Source: Candidatus Gastranaerophilales bacterium (lineage in GTDB: Bacteria; Cyanobacteriota; Vampirovibrionia; Gastranaerophilales; Gastranaerophilaceae). Taken from it: a stretch of DNA of 54,817 bases. The notes under the pieces were generated by a model. That model was not told the origin of the DNA. It saw only the letters and a list, made by a program, of their open reading frames with translations, and ran no database searches. Positions 1-9,063 of the stretch are shown here, one piece after another; the first letter of the stretch is position 1; each line of letters starts with the position of its first letter. A program made the translations under genes and the position numbers. The stretch is taken from assembly GCA_944322625.1 (NCBI GenBank), contig CALUPN010000003.1:1-54817 (forward strand), in the 5' to 3' direction.

Positions 1-157
1 GTCTGCCTCAAAGTATGCTAATGTAACTCAATACATATTGTGGTGCTACGCACGTAGGAGACCGGTCGGCAGACATTTGGTCTAAAGACTACCGGAATGT
101 TTTTGACCTACCGGTCTGCCTCAAAGTGTTCTAATGTAACTCAATACATATTGTGTT
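1..157 (-). repeat. Inverted copy of the 113-bp repeat plus a partial copy
   Basis: Positions 43-155 are a diverged reverse-complement copy of the 113-bp unit found at 532-757. Positions 1-42 hold the end of a further copy that appears to run off the left edge. Shared landmarks are an ACCGGTCTGCC box, a GTGCTACGCACGTAGGAG box and the near-palindrome around CAATACATATTG. No reading frame of interest is present. With the right-hand copies this makes a large inverted repeat around a core of about 370 bp. Confidence 0.85.
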
Positions 158-221
158 ACATTAGGGGTAAATGTAAGGAATAGTGCGGGTTTTTAGTATA
201 AGATTACGAATAATAATCTTA

Positions 222-257
222 CCCCTCCCCGAAATCAAAGATTTCGACCCTCCCACA
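222..257 (+). repeat. 36-bp dispersed repeat, copy 1
   Basis: The 36 bases (CCCCTCCCCGAAATCAAAG... ending TCCCACA) recur exactly, in reverse complement, at 23644-23679. The centre (GAAATCAAAGATTTC) is palindromic, and the flanking C-rich and G-rich runs (CCCTCCCACAAGGGGAGGG) can also fold. This is a mobile or REP-like non-coding sequence. Confidence 0.8.
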
Positions 258-425
258 AGGGGAGGGTGAAGATATAACGCAGATAGCGCCGCGAACGTGC
301 TGCGTAAGCAGCGATAGTGAGCGTAAGAGAGCCGGTTCACCGGCCTGGCTGCAGAAGCTTAATACAATTTTACCCCAATGCCCGTCAGGGCATAGGAAAC
401 AGCTGCGTATTTTCTCTTTCTTTTG

Positions 426-473
426 GTACTTTTCTTTCTCTTTTTATTCGCAATAAAAGAGAAAGAAAAGTAC
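426..473. repeat. Long hairpin in the core of the repeat array
   Basis: GTACTTTTCTTTCTCTTTT and its reverse complement flank a short loop (ATTCGCAAT region), giving a near-perfect stem of about 19 bp. There is no gene next to it that it would obviously terminate. It lies between the two arms of the 113-bp inverted repeats and is probably part of the same element. The rest of 168-531 shows only short GC-rich hairpins. Confidence 0.6.
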
Positions 474-531
474 ACATTTGAAATAAATATGTTATAATGG
501 TTTCAGACATATAAAAGTATGTCTAATGTAA

Positions 532-783
532 CACAATATGTATTGAGTTACATTAGGGCGCTTTGAGGCAGACCGGTGGGTCAAAAATAAACTTGCAGTC
601 TTTAGACTGAATGTCTGCCGACCGGTCTCCTACGTGCGTAGCACCACAATATGTATTATGTTACATTAGGGCACTTTGAGGCAGACCGGTAGGTCAAAAA
701 TAAACTTGCAGTCTTTAGACTGAATGTCTGCCGACCGGTTTCCTACGTGCGTAGCACCACAATATGTATTGTGTTACATTAGA
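532..783 (+). repeat. Two tandem 113-bp repeats plus a partial third copy
   Basis: Copies lie at 532-644 and 645-757, differing at only a few positions, followed by a truncated copy at 758-783. Each holds CACAATATGTATTG, GTTACATTAGGGC, GGCAGACCGGT, the small palindrome CAGTCTTTAGACTG, and CCTACGTGCGTAGCAC. The array ends 17 bp from the fliF stop codon. Units abut without spacers, so it is not CRISPR-like. Confidence 0.9.
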
Positions 784-800
784 CAGGTTAAGTTCCTTAT

Positions 801-2468
801 TTACTGTTCTATCCAGCTTCTTATTCTTTCACCGGCTTCGGATTCATCTACGCCGTCGAATTCACGTTTTAATTCTCTTAACGCTTCTCTGATTTCAGCA
901 CCGGAAGTCGGAACAGGGATAGGACGATTTTGCTGCTCTAATAGCCCTTGCTGTAACTGCGACTGTTTTTGGATTAAATCGGCAGCGTTCATACTCAAAT
1001 CTTTAATTTGTTTCTCTTGAGCTTCATTCATTTCTCTCAAGCGTTCAAGCTCTTCCTGCTGGGCAGCTTTTGCGGCATTAATCTTCTGTGTTAACGCTTT
1101 ATGCCCAAAGAACAGACCGAATGCAAGGAGAGCGATTGCAAGCCACCACGGATTGCCGTGTTCTGCCTTAATCGGTGCTTTAACATTCTTATCGCCTGCC
1201 ATAAACGGATCAAGAGAATCCGCAAACGCTATTGTTACATTATCAGGATCTGCCTTCGGGCTGGCTGCGTGTGCTACAAGTTCTTTTAACTCTTCAAGAG
1301 TTAATTCAACCGGAAGCGCGTCTTTTTCTAAAGTTACAGCTATTGAAATTTCTTCCAGCACGCCCGGTGACATATATTCATTTGTCTGTACTTTAGTAAC
1401 GCCGTATTGCGTTTCTCTTGCTGTTCTTGAATAGCTTCTGTTCTGGGTCGAATCAGAACTTCCGGCCGGCAGACCGTTCGGGAGATAAACACTTACTGCG
1501 TTAGTATTTTTATTGACATCCTGCGTCTGATCACCCAAGCCTTCTGAAAAAGTTTGTTCGTTTACAGAAGCTTTTTTATTAGGGTCGTATTCAATCGTAA
1601 ATCTTTCAACCGGAGCTTGTTTAAGGAAAGTACTAACAGTTGCAACGTATTTTCCTTGTCCGATTAAACGATTTAACTGCGCTTGAACTTTTTCCTGCAT
1701 ATATTTGTCATTTTCCTGCAATCTTGCAAGCATTTCCGACTGCGCATCAATAAGGCTGTTATAGACATGCCCGTTTGTGTCGGTAATTGAAATATTTTCG
1801 GCTTTCAAACCAGAAACACTTCCTAAAAGCAAATTAGAAACCGCTTTTACAGTACTCATATTAAGGGTATCACCGACAGCCACCTGTAATTGAACAGTTG
1901 CTGTTACCGGTTTCTGCATTGATGTAAACATTGTCTGCTCCGGAATTGAAATGAATACAGAAGCGTTTTCAATCCCGTCAATCCTTCTGATTAAGCGGGC
2001 AAGCTCACCGTTCATCGCACGGACAAGCCTGATTCTCTTATCTTCTTTTGTTGAAGTAAAATCACCTTTATCAAAGATTTCTAAGCCTACATTCTGGTCA
2101 TACAAACCGCTTTCTACGATTACCATAATCGCGCGGTCTCTCTGTTCGGTCGTACATTTCCGCATGCCGGGAGTGCAATCACCTTTTTTAAGTCGTAATA
2201 CCGATTTTGTACCGTCTACCGCACGGGAAGCTACAATATTATTACGAGCCAAAAGCGCCTGAATTTCCAGAGCTTTTCCTAAATTATCAGTTGTAAGCAA
2301 ATCAACATCTTCTTTTAAAGGTTCGTTACTTACGTCGATTTCTTTGTTTGCAGAGCTTTTTGTTGCTGCTATAGTTCCGCAAAGGATAAAAATCACCAGC
2401 AAAAGTACCACGCCTCCGATAATTGAGGCTAAAAGAACTTTATTCTCCAGTAATTTTTTGAAATCCAT
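801..2468 (-). CDS. fliF: Flagellar MS-ring protein FliF
   Basis: FliF forms the inner-membrane MS ring on which the flagellar export apparatus and C ring are built. The 555-residue protein has the family layout: an N-terminal membrane helix (about residues 12-33), a YscJ/FliF periplasmic region (about 45-215, including RLVRAMNGELARLIRRIDGI and SVFISIPEQ), a FliF C-terminal periplasmic region, a second helix near 441-457, a cytoplasmic coiled coil, and a terminal segment (REFDGVDESEAGERIRSWIEQ region) where FliG normally docks. The ATG start has AGGATAT just upstream. It follows fliE by about 50 bp and shares its sigma-28-type promoter. fliG, the usual next gene, is absent; the 113-bp repeat array follows instead. 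Confidence 0.93.
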   Translation of the reverse strand: MDFKKLLENKVLLASIIGGVVLLLVIFILCGTIAATKSSANKEIDVSNEPLKEDVDLLTTDNLGKALEIQALLARNNIVASRAVDGTKSVLRLKKGDCTPGMRKCTTEQRDRAIMVIVESGLYDQNVGLEIFDKGDFTSTKEDKRIRLVRAMNGELARLIRRIDGIENASVFISIPEQTMFTSMQKPVTATVQLQVAVGDTLNMSTVKAVSNLLLGSVSGLKAENISITDTNGHVYNSLIDAQSEMLARLQENDKYMQEKVQAQLNRLIGQGKYVATVSTFLKQAPVERFTIEYDPNKKASVNEQTFSEGLGDQTQDVNKNTNAVSVYLPNGLPAGSSDSTQNRSYSRTARETQYGVTKVQTNEYMSPGVLEEISIAVTLEKDALPVELTLEELKELVAHAASPKADPDNVTIAFADSLDPFMAGDKNVKAPIKAEHGNPWWLAIALLAFGLFFGHKALTQKINAAKAAQQEELERLREMNEAQEKQIKDLSMNAADLIQKQSQLQQGLLEQQNRPIPVPTSGAEIREALRELKREFDGVDESEAGERIRSWIEQ

Positions 2469-2519
2469 ATATCCTGCCCTACTTAAATATTATACACATA
2501 TATATTAATTATGAGAAGT

Positions 2520-2867
2520 CTAAATCTGAATTTGCATAATTTTATCATACGCTTGTATGACTTTTCCGACAGCAGTTGTTGCTACGTTAACGGAAATTTC
2601 TGCTTTTGACATTGCAACCATAACATCGTGAATATCGACATTTTCAGAGCCCATCATTACATCCTTAAGCAAATTATCAGGAGCTTCCATTGTAGTATTA
2701 AGATTTTCCACAAGCCCCGACATTACACTTTGAAAATCAGACGTTGCAGGCTCCTCCACTCTGCTCATTCTTGCGGAAGGAATACTTCCCCAGCTGTCAA
2801 GTTTCGTGTGCTGAATTCTTGCTTCTAAATCATATTGCGGATAAAAACCGTTAAACATATTTTTCAC
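2520..2867 (-). CDS. fliE: Flagellar hook-basal body protein FliE
   Basis: FliE links the MS ring to the proximal rod and is among the first substrates of the flagellar export gate. The 115-residue product matches the family's size and its conserved C-terminal half (VDIHDVMVAMSKAEISVNVA, then VIQAYDKIMQIQI). The N-terminal 45 residues are variable, as usual. GAGGTG lies shortly upstream of the ATG. It heads a two-gene unit with fliF. A sigma-28-type promoter at 2882-2908 reads straight into it. The usual upstream neighbours flgB and flgC are not in the window. Confidence 0.92.
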   Translation of the reverse strand: MKNMFNGFYPQYDLEARIQHTKLDSWGSIPSARMSRVEEPATSDFQSVMSGLVENLNTTMEAPDNLLKDVMMGSENVDIHDVMVAMSKAEISVNVATTAVGKVIQAYDKIMQIQI

Positions 2868-2881
2868 CTCTTTTATTAGGT

Positions 2882-2908
2882 TTATCGGCTGATTTTGGGA
2901 ATAATTTA
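2882..2908 (-). promoter_or_regulatory. Sigma-28 (FliA)-type promoter of fliE-fliF
   Basis: Read on the minus strand: TAAATTAT, an 11-nt spacer, GCCGATAA. The family consensus is TAAAGTTT-N11-GCCGATAA, so the -10 is exact and the -35 is close. The -10 ends about 14 bp from the fliE start codon. Confidence 0.75.
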
Positions 2909-3029
2909 AATGTTTTATTCAAAATACTCCATTTGTACTATCTGTTTAATAATCATTAAAGAAATGTCAATATTTGCCGTCTAAATATTATGTGATTTAC
3001 CCCCGGCTATTACAAAAGGATGCTTAATA

Positions 3030-3191
3030 ATGAATCTTCATGAAGAATGTTTACTGAAATATTTACTAAACCCATTAAATCTGCTTAATTCAACAGAACG
3101 CTTAAAAGCTAATAATATTCTGATTGAAAAAGGCCTTATTTCTGAAAAGTTCCTTGCAAAAAAAAACAAGATTAACTATACTGGAATATAA
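3030..3191 (+). CDS. Small hypothetical protein (53 aa)
   Basis: An ATG ORF of 53 codons (begins MNLHEECLLKYLLNPLNLLN, ends KINYTGI) with AAAAGGA about 9 nt upstream. It ends 26 nt before the diguanylate cyclase start on the same strand, so it could be the first gene of that unit. I see no membrane segment or recognised motif. The composition (Leu, Asn, Lys, Glu) looks protein-like, but homology was not tested. It could equally be chance. Confidence 0.4.
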   Translation: MNLHEECLLKYLLNPLNLLNSTERLKANNILIEKGLISEKFLAKKNKINYTGI

Positions 3192-3217
3192 GATAAGCTT
3201 TTAATGGAGAGTTTGGT

Positions 3218-5035
3218 TTGAAAAATTTGATTAAAACAAAGTGGTTTATATACGGAACCTACTTACTGCTTGTTATGGCTTCACTTTTGATTGGTTTTGT
3301 GCTTTTGCAAAACAATAATACACTCAAAAATGTTATTGTATCGTTTTTTGAAGTTGCTGAAAACAGAACATTTGATTACAGACAGGCACTGCAGGTAATC
3401 CATAAAAGACCGCTTCCGAATAAGGACATAGTGGTTCTTGCCGTTGATGATGCGAGTCTTGAAATGTTATGGGATAAATACGGCGAATGGCCTATGCCGA
3501 GAAATGTTTACGCAGATATGATTAATTATCTTGAAAAACAAAAGCCGCAGCAGATTATATTTGACCTTATGTTTATAAAATCAATAAGAACAACGGGAAA
3601 CGCCGATAAATATCTGGCTGATACTATGAACAAGTATCCTAATATTTATACGTCAATGAATTTTGACGACCAGCCTACCGATGTAAGAATTCCTGTCGAT
3701 TTACCGGAAAGACTTGCTGTTAATTTGGAAAATAAATCAAATGTAAATTTAAATAACAAATATAAATTTCTGAATTGTCGTCCGATATTAGATTCACTCA
3801 TGGACGGTAGTGTAAATATCGGAATGACAAATGTTGTGAGAAACAGTGACGGAATTATCAGGCACGTAGCACCTTTAATGGTTTACAAAGATAAATTTTA
3901 CCCCTATCTGACATTTAAAGCAGGCGCAGATTATCTTTTACAAAAGCCGGACAATGATTTTATCATAGACCAAAATTCTAATCTGCAGTTATTTGGCTCT
4001 AAAATTCCGCTTACAAAAGACGGAGAAGCTATTCTGAATTGGTACGGCCCAAGCGGCACGCATACAATGGTTCCGATGTATAAGCTTATTCGTGAAATGG
4101 ATGGAGGAGTAAAAAGCGGATTTGATTTCAGGGATAAAATTATTATTATCGGAACAACTGCAATGAGCCTTCATGACACAAAAAGTGTTCCCGTTCAGGA
4201 AAGTGTTTACCCCGGAGTAGAAGTACATGCAACATTCTTCAATAATATGCTGGATAATAACTTCATTCAAAAAACGGGATTAATTACCGATATACTGATT
4301 TTAGCAGGTGTAATTGCAATAGTCGGAGGGATTGTAATGCTTTCGACATCAACTCTGTTTGCATTCCTTTCAACTTCGCTTTTTGCAATAGCTTATTTAT
4401 TTATTTCTTACTATGTTATGGAACTTTATAATCTCTGGATACCGGTTGTGCTTCCCGTAATATCAATTATGGCAGCATTTGCGCTTTCATTCCTTGCAAA
4501 GTATCTAATGAAAGCGAGAGATTTCGAATATCAATATAAACTTGCAACAATTGACGGACTTACAGAACTCTATAATCACAGGTATTTCCAGGATACTTTG
4601 AGAAAGCAGATTGATATTGCAAGAAGATATAACCAATCTTTTTCATTAATAATTGTTGATATTGATTTCTTTAAAAAGTTCAACGACACATACGGGCATC
4701 AAGCCGGTGATGCTGTTTTAAGACAGGTGGCACAGACCCTGAAGAAGAATTCCAGAACAACGGATTACGTATGCAGATACGGCGGCGAAGAAATGAGCAT
4801 AATACTTCCTAATACAGGTGCCGAAGAAGCTTTGAATAATGCAAATCGTATTTGCAAGTCTGTTGCTGAAAAGCCGTTCCACTTAACGCCGGTTGATACA
4901 GCTAATGTAACAATAAGCTTAGGGGTGGCAACATTCCCTGATAATGCTCAAACTCCGCAGGATTTAATTGAGTGGGCGGATAAAGGTTTGTATTATGCAA
5001 AAGAACACGGCAGAAATCAGGTAGGGCGCTACTAA
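3218..5035 (+). CDS. CHASE2-GGDEF membrane diguanylate cyclase
   Basis: Predicted to make cyclic di-GMP from two GTP in response to an extracytoplasmic signal. Layout of the 605 residues: N-terminal membrane helix (about 9-30); extracytoplasmic CHASE2 sensor (about 45-335, with RTFDYRQALQ and IIFDLMF); three membrane helices (about 353-430); cytoplasmic GGDEF domain from about 440. The signature is RYGGEEM near 519-525, with Met at the usual Phe of GGEEF; the metal and substrate residues are kept. An RTTD inhibitory site sits five residues upstream, suggesting product feedback. The start is TTG with GGAGAG upstream. The gene lies between a flagellar pair and trmFO. Confidence 0.9.
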   Translation: MKNLIKTKWFIYGTYLLLVMASLLIGFVLLQNNNTLKNVIVSFFEVAENRTFDYRQALQVIHKRPLPNKDIVVLAVDDASLEMLWDKYGEWPMPRNVYADMINYLEKQKPQQIIFDLMFIKSIRTTGNADKYLADTMNKYPNIYTSMNFDDQPTDVRIPVDLPERLAVNLENKSNVNLNNKYKFLNCRPILDSLMDGSVNIGMTNVVRNSDGIIRHVAPLMVYKDKFYPYLTFKAGADYLLQKPDNDFIIDQNSNLQLFGSKIPLTKDGEAILNWYGPSGTHTMVPMYKLIREMDGGVKSGFDFRDKIIIIGTTAMSLHDTKSVPVQESVYPGVEVHATFFNNMLDNNFIQKTGLITDILILAGVIAIVGGIVMLSTSTLFAFLSTSLFAIAYLFISYYVMELYNLWIPVVLPVISIMAAFALSFLAKYLMKARDFEYQYKLATIDGLTELYNHRYFQDTLRKQIDIARRYNQSFSLIIVDIDFFKKFNDTYGHQAGDAVLRQVAQTLKKNSRTTDYVCRYGGEEMSIILPNTGAEEALNNANRICKSVAEKPFHLTPVDTANVTISLGVATFPDNAQTPQDLIEWADKGLYYAKEHGRNQVGRY

Positions 5036-5058
5036 TGGAAGCTGCTATCATAGAAAAA

Positions 5059-5113
5059 GTAGGTCAGGCATTGCCTGACATTAAATGTTATTGTCAGGCA
5101 ATGCCTGACCTAC
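5059..5113. repeat. REP-like palindrome pair (GTAGGTCAGGCA type)
   Basis: Two inverted arms, GTAGGTCAGGCATTGCCTGACA and its complement, are separated by a short AT spacer. Each arm is itself palindromic (TCAGGCATTGCCTGA). A second pair with the same arms lies at 22594-22692. It fills the gap between the cyclase gene and trmFO and could fold as a transcript-end hairpin. Confidence 0.85.
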
Positions 5114-5129
5114 AAATAAAAAGGATAAT

Positions 5130-6476
5130 ATGGAAAAGGTTAAAGTAATAGGTGCAGGACTTGCCGGTTCAGAAGCGGCTTTACAATTAGCAAAACGAGG
5201 TATTAAAGTTAAACTATACGAGATGCGCCCTGATAAAACAACCGGAGCGCATGTAACCGGTGATTGCGCAGAATTTGTCTGTTCTAACAGTCTCGGCTCA
5301 TCCGATATTCTGAATGCCAGCGGACTTCTGAAAAAAGAGATGGAAATCTTAGACGGAGAGTTAATCAAAATCGCTTATGAAAACTCCGTTCCTGCCGGTA
5401 ACGCTTTGGCAATAGCAAGAGAAGATTTTTCAAGAGCCGTTACAAAAAAGATTAAAGAAAATCCTAATATAGAACTTATTAGGGAAGAGATTACGGAAAT
5501 CCCTGACGGGAATGTAATTATAGCATCCGGCCCGCTTACGAGTGATAAATTCGCTGATGCGATAAAAGATTTTACAGAGGAAGAGCATCTTTCGTTTTTT
5601 GATGCAATAGCTCCAATTGTAGAAGTTGAGTCCATTAACTTTGATAAAGCATTCTGGGCTTCAAGATATGATAAGGGAGAAGCCTCATATATTAATTGTC
5701 CCATGAATAAAGAAGAGTACGAAAACTTCTATAATATATTAATCAATGCCCCCAGAATAGAGCAGCACGATATCGATAAAAACTCAAAATTCTTTGAATC
5801 TTGTCTGCCCGTTGAAGTCTTAGCTTCAAGGGGTATCGATACTCTGCGCTTCGGGCCTATGAAACCCGTAGGACTTATTGATAAAAGAACCGGGATAGAA
5901 AATTATGCAGTAGTCCAGCTAAGACAGGATAATTCCGCAAAAACTCTATTTAATCTCGTCGGGTTTCAGACAAATTTAAAATGGGGTGCGCAAAAAGAAC
6001 TTGTACATTCAATTCCCGGCTTAGAAAACGCAAATATTGTCCGCTACGGCGTAATGCACAGAAACACTTTTATAAACAGCTCCCAAATCCTTAACCAAAC
6101 CCTTGAAACCCGAAAAAGAGAAGGCCTCTTCTTTGCCGGACAAATCACCGGAACAGAGGGTTATACAGAATCCATTGCAACCGGCATGCTAGCAGGAATT
6201 AATATGGCAAGAAGAATTCAGGGAAAAGAACTCCTTAAGCTCCCGAGAGAAACTATGCTCGGAGCAATTACATTCTATATAACAGATAAAGCCCACCTTG
6301 AACACATCTCCTCACGTGACGGCTCTTTAAGATATTTACCTCCGCAGCCGATAAATTCAAACTGGGGAATTCTTGCAAAACCCCTAAACAAACTTCCACG
6401 TGACAAAAAACTCAAAAACGAGCTCCTGGCAAAGCGTTCGCTTGAATACCTTCAAAATTTTATTAATAATATGTAA
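5130..6476 (+). CDS. trmFO: Folate-dependent tRNA (m5U54) methyltransferase TrmFO
   Basis: TrmFO makes 5-methyluridine at position 54 in the T-loop of tRNAs, using methylene-tetrahydrofolate and FAD. At 448 residues the protein is of normal family length. It opens with an FAD dinucleotide-binding motif (VIGAGLAGSEAA, residues 5-16) followed by YEMRP and the conserved CAEFVCSNSLGS segment; the C-terminal half has FAGQITGTEGYTESIATG. The ATG is preceded by AAAGGAT. The gene stands alone behind a REP-like palindrome. Its folate-FAD chemistry parallels ThyX, encoded further along the window. Confidence 0.95.
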   Translation: MEKVKVIGAGLAGSEAALQLAKRGIKVKLYEMRPDKTTGAHVTGDCAEFVCSNSLGSSDILNASGLLKKEMEILDGELIKIAYENSVPAGNALAIAREDFSRAVTKKIKENPNIELIREEITEIPDGNVIIASGPLTSDKFADAIKDFTEEEHLSFFDAIAPIVEVESINFDKAFWASRYDKGEASYINCPMNKEEYENFYNILINAPRIEQHDIDKNSKFFESCLPVEVLASRGIDTLRFGPMKPVGLIDKRTGIENYAVVQLRQDNSAKTLFNLVGFQTNLKWGAQKELVHSIPGLENANIVRYGVMHRNTFINSSQILNQTLETRKREGLFFAGQITGTEGYTESIATGMLAGINMARRIQGKELLKLPRETMLGAITFYITDKAHLEHISSRDGSLRYLPPQPINSNWGILAKPLNKLPRDKKLKNELLAKRSLEYLQNFINNM

Positions 6477-6562
6477 AGTTTTGTAAAGCACTAACGCAAT
6501 TCCCGTAAAGAAAAATACTTATTATATATAAGAATAAAACACGAGGCAAAAGGAGTATAATC

Positions 6563-8977
6563 ATGGGAATTGATATTTCAAAACTTAATGGCTTAATGAA
6601 GGAGCTTGCAACATTATCAGATGTTGTAAAAAAAGACGGTCAACTTGAAGGAAGCGAAGTTTCAATCTTCAAAGGCTATGCAGATAATGCATTAAATAAC
6701 GGCCAAATTTCTTTAGAAGATTTTTCAGCTGTTTTCGGAATTGAAATAACCGAAACAAAACCTGTTACGCAGCCGGAAACAGTAACTACAAAACCTGCTA
6801 CACTTACAAAGAAAGAAGAAAAAAGGGTACAAAACGCTGTTTCAGAGTCTGTAAAGGATATGGTTAATTCCGGTATTGCTCCAGATAAGATTATCAGCGA
6901 ATTATCAAAAGAATATACAAATCCAAAATACAGCGAAGCATTAAATGAAGTTAAATATGTCTTAGATGCAGTAAACGCTACTAACTATAATTCAAAAGAT
7001 GATGTAAAAGCTATTCACAATAAAGTTAAAACTACACTAAAAACTGCTAATAAATGGGATGGTTTCCATAAAGATTTATTAGACTCACTTGAAAAACAAG
7101 CAGAAAAAAATCAAACAACAAAAGAATTTAATCAAATAGTAGATATTTACAAAGAAGTAAAAGATGCTTGTAATAAAGCAAAACTTGCTACTAATTTTGA
7201 AGAATACGTTAATGTTGTTAAAGAAGAATTAGAAAAACGTGGTTTATGGGACAAATCTTATTATTCAGATGCTTTTAAAGAATTCAAAAAGTATGTTGAA
7301 AACGATGCAAAAGATTTTGTCGGAGTACAACTTGAAGATACAAAAGGTACATCAAATAGAAAAGTTAATAAAGAGCTCAAAGAAGCAGCAACAGATGGTG
7401 ATTCATACCAGAAACATGCAAGAAAAGACCTTAAAACAGAAGTTAAAATTACGGCAAGAGGTAACAAAATAGAAGCTAAAGCTGTTGAGTTAGAAAAGAT
7501 TTCTGCTGACGATCTTAGAAAAGAATTAGGCAGTAAATTATTTGAAAAACTTGAACGTTCATATCTTGGTACTGTAATGAATCCTGATGGAACTTACAAT
7601 TTAAGTTCTCTTTCAGATGAAATTGTGACAAGAGTGGGAGCAGATAATCTTGTAAACAGATCACAAGATGACAAGATGGCTGAAATGACAAACATCCATA
7701 ATCATATATTGATGATCACAGGACAAGATTTATCTGACAAAGAAATCAAAAAACTTCTCAGCTTGTGTGAAATCAAAAGAGAAAAGAAAGATCGTTCAAT
7801 TAAAACTATTGCAAACAAAGCATTACTTGGACTCCCAGGATTAATTGGTGGCACTGTTGCAGGAGGTACAGCTAAAAATGGTAAGTTAAATGTTACACAA
7901 TACTCATTACAAGAAATTAATATTAAAATCAATAATGCTGGTATTGCAGAAGACCTTATAGAACAAATAGAATGTACTGGTATTACTCCAAACATAACTA
8001 TAAATCCTGATGGCTCAACTGGTATAAAAATTAAGCAAGAAGCATACCAGAAAATAGTACAGGATGACAGATTGTTCAATGCTCTGCAAGGTTTAGGTAT
8101 TGCAGCATTAACAAATGGTTTATGGGCACTTGCTTTTGGTACAGAAAAAGATGAAAAATCTTGTTTGTCAATTTCTGATTATGATATTAATGATCCAACA
8201 TATACAGATGCTGATAAGTATAAAGAATATATTGGAAAGATTACTGATAATGCTGAAAAACGTGATGCAATCTACTTATTAGTTGATACTTACAAGAAAA
8301 TGTACGGTAATGATTGGCACACACATTTCCAACAGGCCTTAAGAGATATGGCAGGTATCGGATCAAAATTAAATCCGGAAGAATGCTTAATGATGAAATA
8401 TCTTAAACCAGAAAAACCGGTACAAACAATACCTGTTGAAACGACTCCGGTTCAAGATGAAAATAATGAACAAGACACAACACCTGAAGAAAAATGTCCT
8501 GCTTCTATTGGTAGTAAATATACTGATACGACATTTACATACACAAGAGAAGGCGGAGATAGCTGGACGGAAATAGTAAGAGCATTCTATCCGTGTCTTG
8601 AAGAAGATGCTGGTGGAATAAAGAAAGCCATCAGAAAACTTAAGATAGCATTAAGCTACAATGAAGATGGTACATTTAATCAGGAAACTTTTATAAAATT
8701 ACGTGATGGCGGCGATCTTCCTAAGACAATGAGATTACCTGCTAAAATTGATGGCTGTGACAGAGTTGACAATGCTGAAGTTAAAAAAGTAAAAATTCAA
8801 AGCGGAGGTAAAGCAAAAATCCAAGCTGTCGGTAATGGAAGCGGATATTATACATACACCGCAAAAGACGGATGTGACGGACAAACCGCAACCGGTTCTT
8901 CAAGACAGGAAGCTTTAACTAACTTAAAAACAAAAACCGGTAAAACTTATACAAATGAACAAGAATTATTAAAATAG
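6563..8977 (+). CDS. Large protein of unknown function (804 aa) with a degenerate LysM-like C-terminus
   Basis: I do not recognise the family. Residues 1-60 contain an acidic, EF-hand-like stretch (KKDGQLEGSEVSIFKGYADN). Residues 60-420 are Lys/Glu-rich and predicted helical. Around 420-440 and 508-525 are hydrophobic stretches (LLGLPGLIGGTVAGG; LQGLGIAALTNGLWALAFG) that could be a membrane pair. After a Pro/Thr/Gln-rich linker (about 615-640), residues 655-740 (FTYTREGGDSWTEIVRAFYP ... TMRLPAKI) resemble a stretched LysM repeat. No signal peptide is seen. The start is well supported by AAAAGGAGTATAATC before ATG. It is a single-gene unit closed by a terminator. Confidence 0.8.
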   Translation: MGIDISKLNGLMKELATLSDVVKKDGQLEGSEVSIFKGYADNALNNGQISLEDFSAVFGIEITETKPVTQPETVTTKPATLTKKEEKRVQNAVSESVKDMVNSGIAPDKIISELSKEYTNPKYSEALNEVKYVLDAVNATNYNSKDDVKAIHNKVKTTLKTANKWDGFHKDLLDSLEKQAEKNQTTKEFNQIVDIYKEVKDACNKAKLATNFEEYVNVVKEELEKRGLWDKSYYSDAFKEFKKYVENDAKDFVGVQLEDTKGTSNRKVNKELKEAATDGDSYQKHARKDLKTEVKITARGNKIEAKAVELEKISADDLRKELGSKLFEKLERSYLGTVMNPDGTYNLSSLSDEIVTRVGADNLVNRSQDDKMAEMTNIHNHILMITGQDLSDKEIKKLLSLCEIKREKKDRSIKTIANKALLGLPGLIGGTVAGGTAKNGKLNVTQYSLQEINIKINNAGIAEDLIEQIECTGITPNITINPDGSTGIKIKQEAYQKIVQDDRLFNALQGLGIAALTNGLWALAFGTEKDEKSCLSISDYDINDPTYTDADKYKEYIGKITDNAEKRDAIYLLVDTYKKMYGNDWHTHFQQALRDMAGIGSKLNPEECLMMKYLKPEKPVQTIPVETTPVQDENNEQDTTPEEKCPASIGSKYTDTTFTYTREGGDSWTEIVRAFYPCLEEDAGGIKKAIRKLKIALSYNEDGTFNQETFIKLRDGGDLPKTMRLPAKIDGCDRVDNAEVKKVKIQSGGKAKIQAVGNGSGYYTYTAKDGCDGQTATGSSRQEALTNLKTKTGKTYTNEQELLK

Positions 8978-9009
8978 TACAGAATCTATGGTTGTTTTCT
9001 TTAAAATAT

Positions 9010-9040
9010 AAAGAGACGGTTTAAGAAAAACCGCCTCTTT
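9010..9040. terminator. Bidirectional rho-independent terminator
   Basis: AAAGAGACGGTTT pairs with AAACCGCCTCTTT (one mismatch), flanked by T-rich tracts on both strands. It lies between the 804-aa gene and the convergent 856-aa gene and can serve both. Confidence 0.85.
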
Positions 9041-9063
9041 CTTTATATATCCAGCTTATTTAA

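Noticed and set aside
1..783. CRISPR array
   Set aside because: The 113-bp units abut without unique spacers and occur in both orientations; no cas gene is present.
724..2262. Plus-strand ORFs opposite fliF
   Set aside because: They are antisense shadows of a well-supported flagellar gene and lack ribosome-binding sites.
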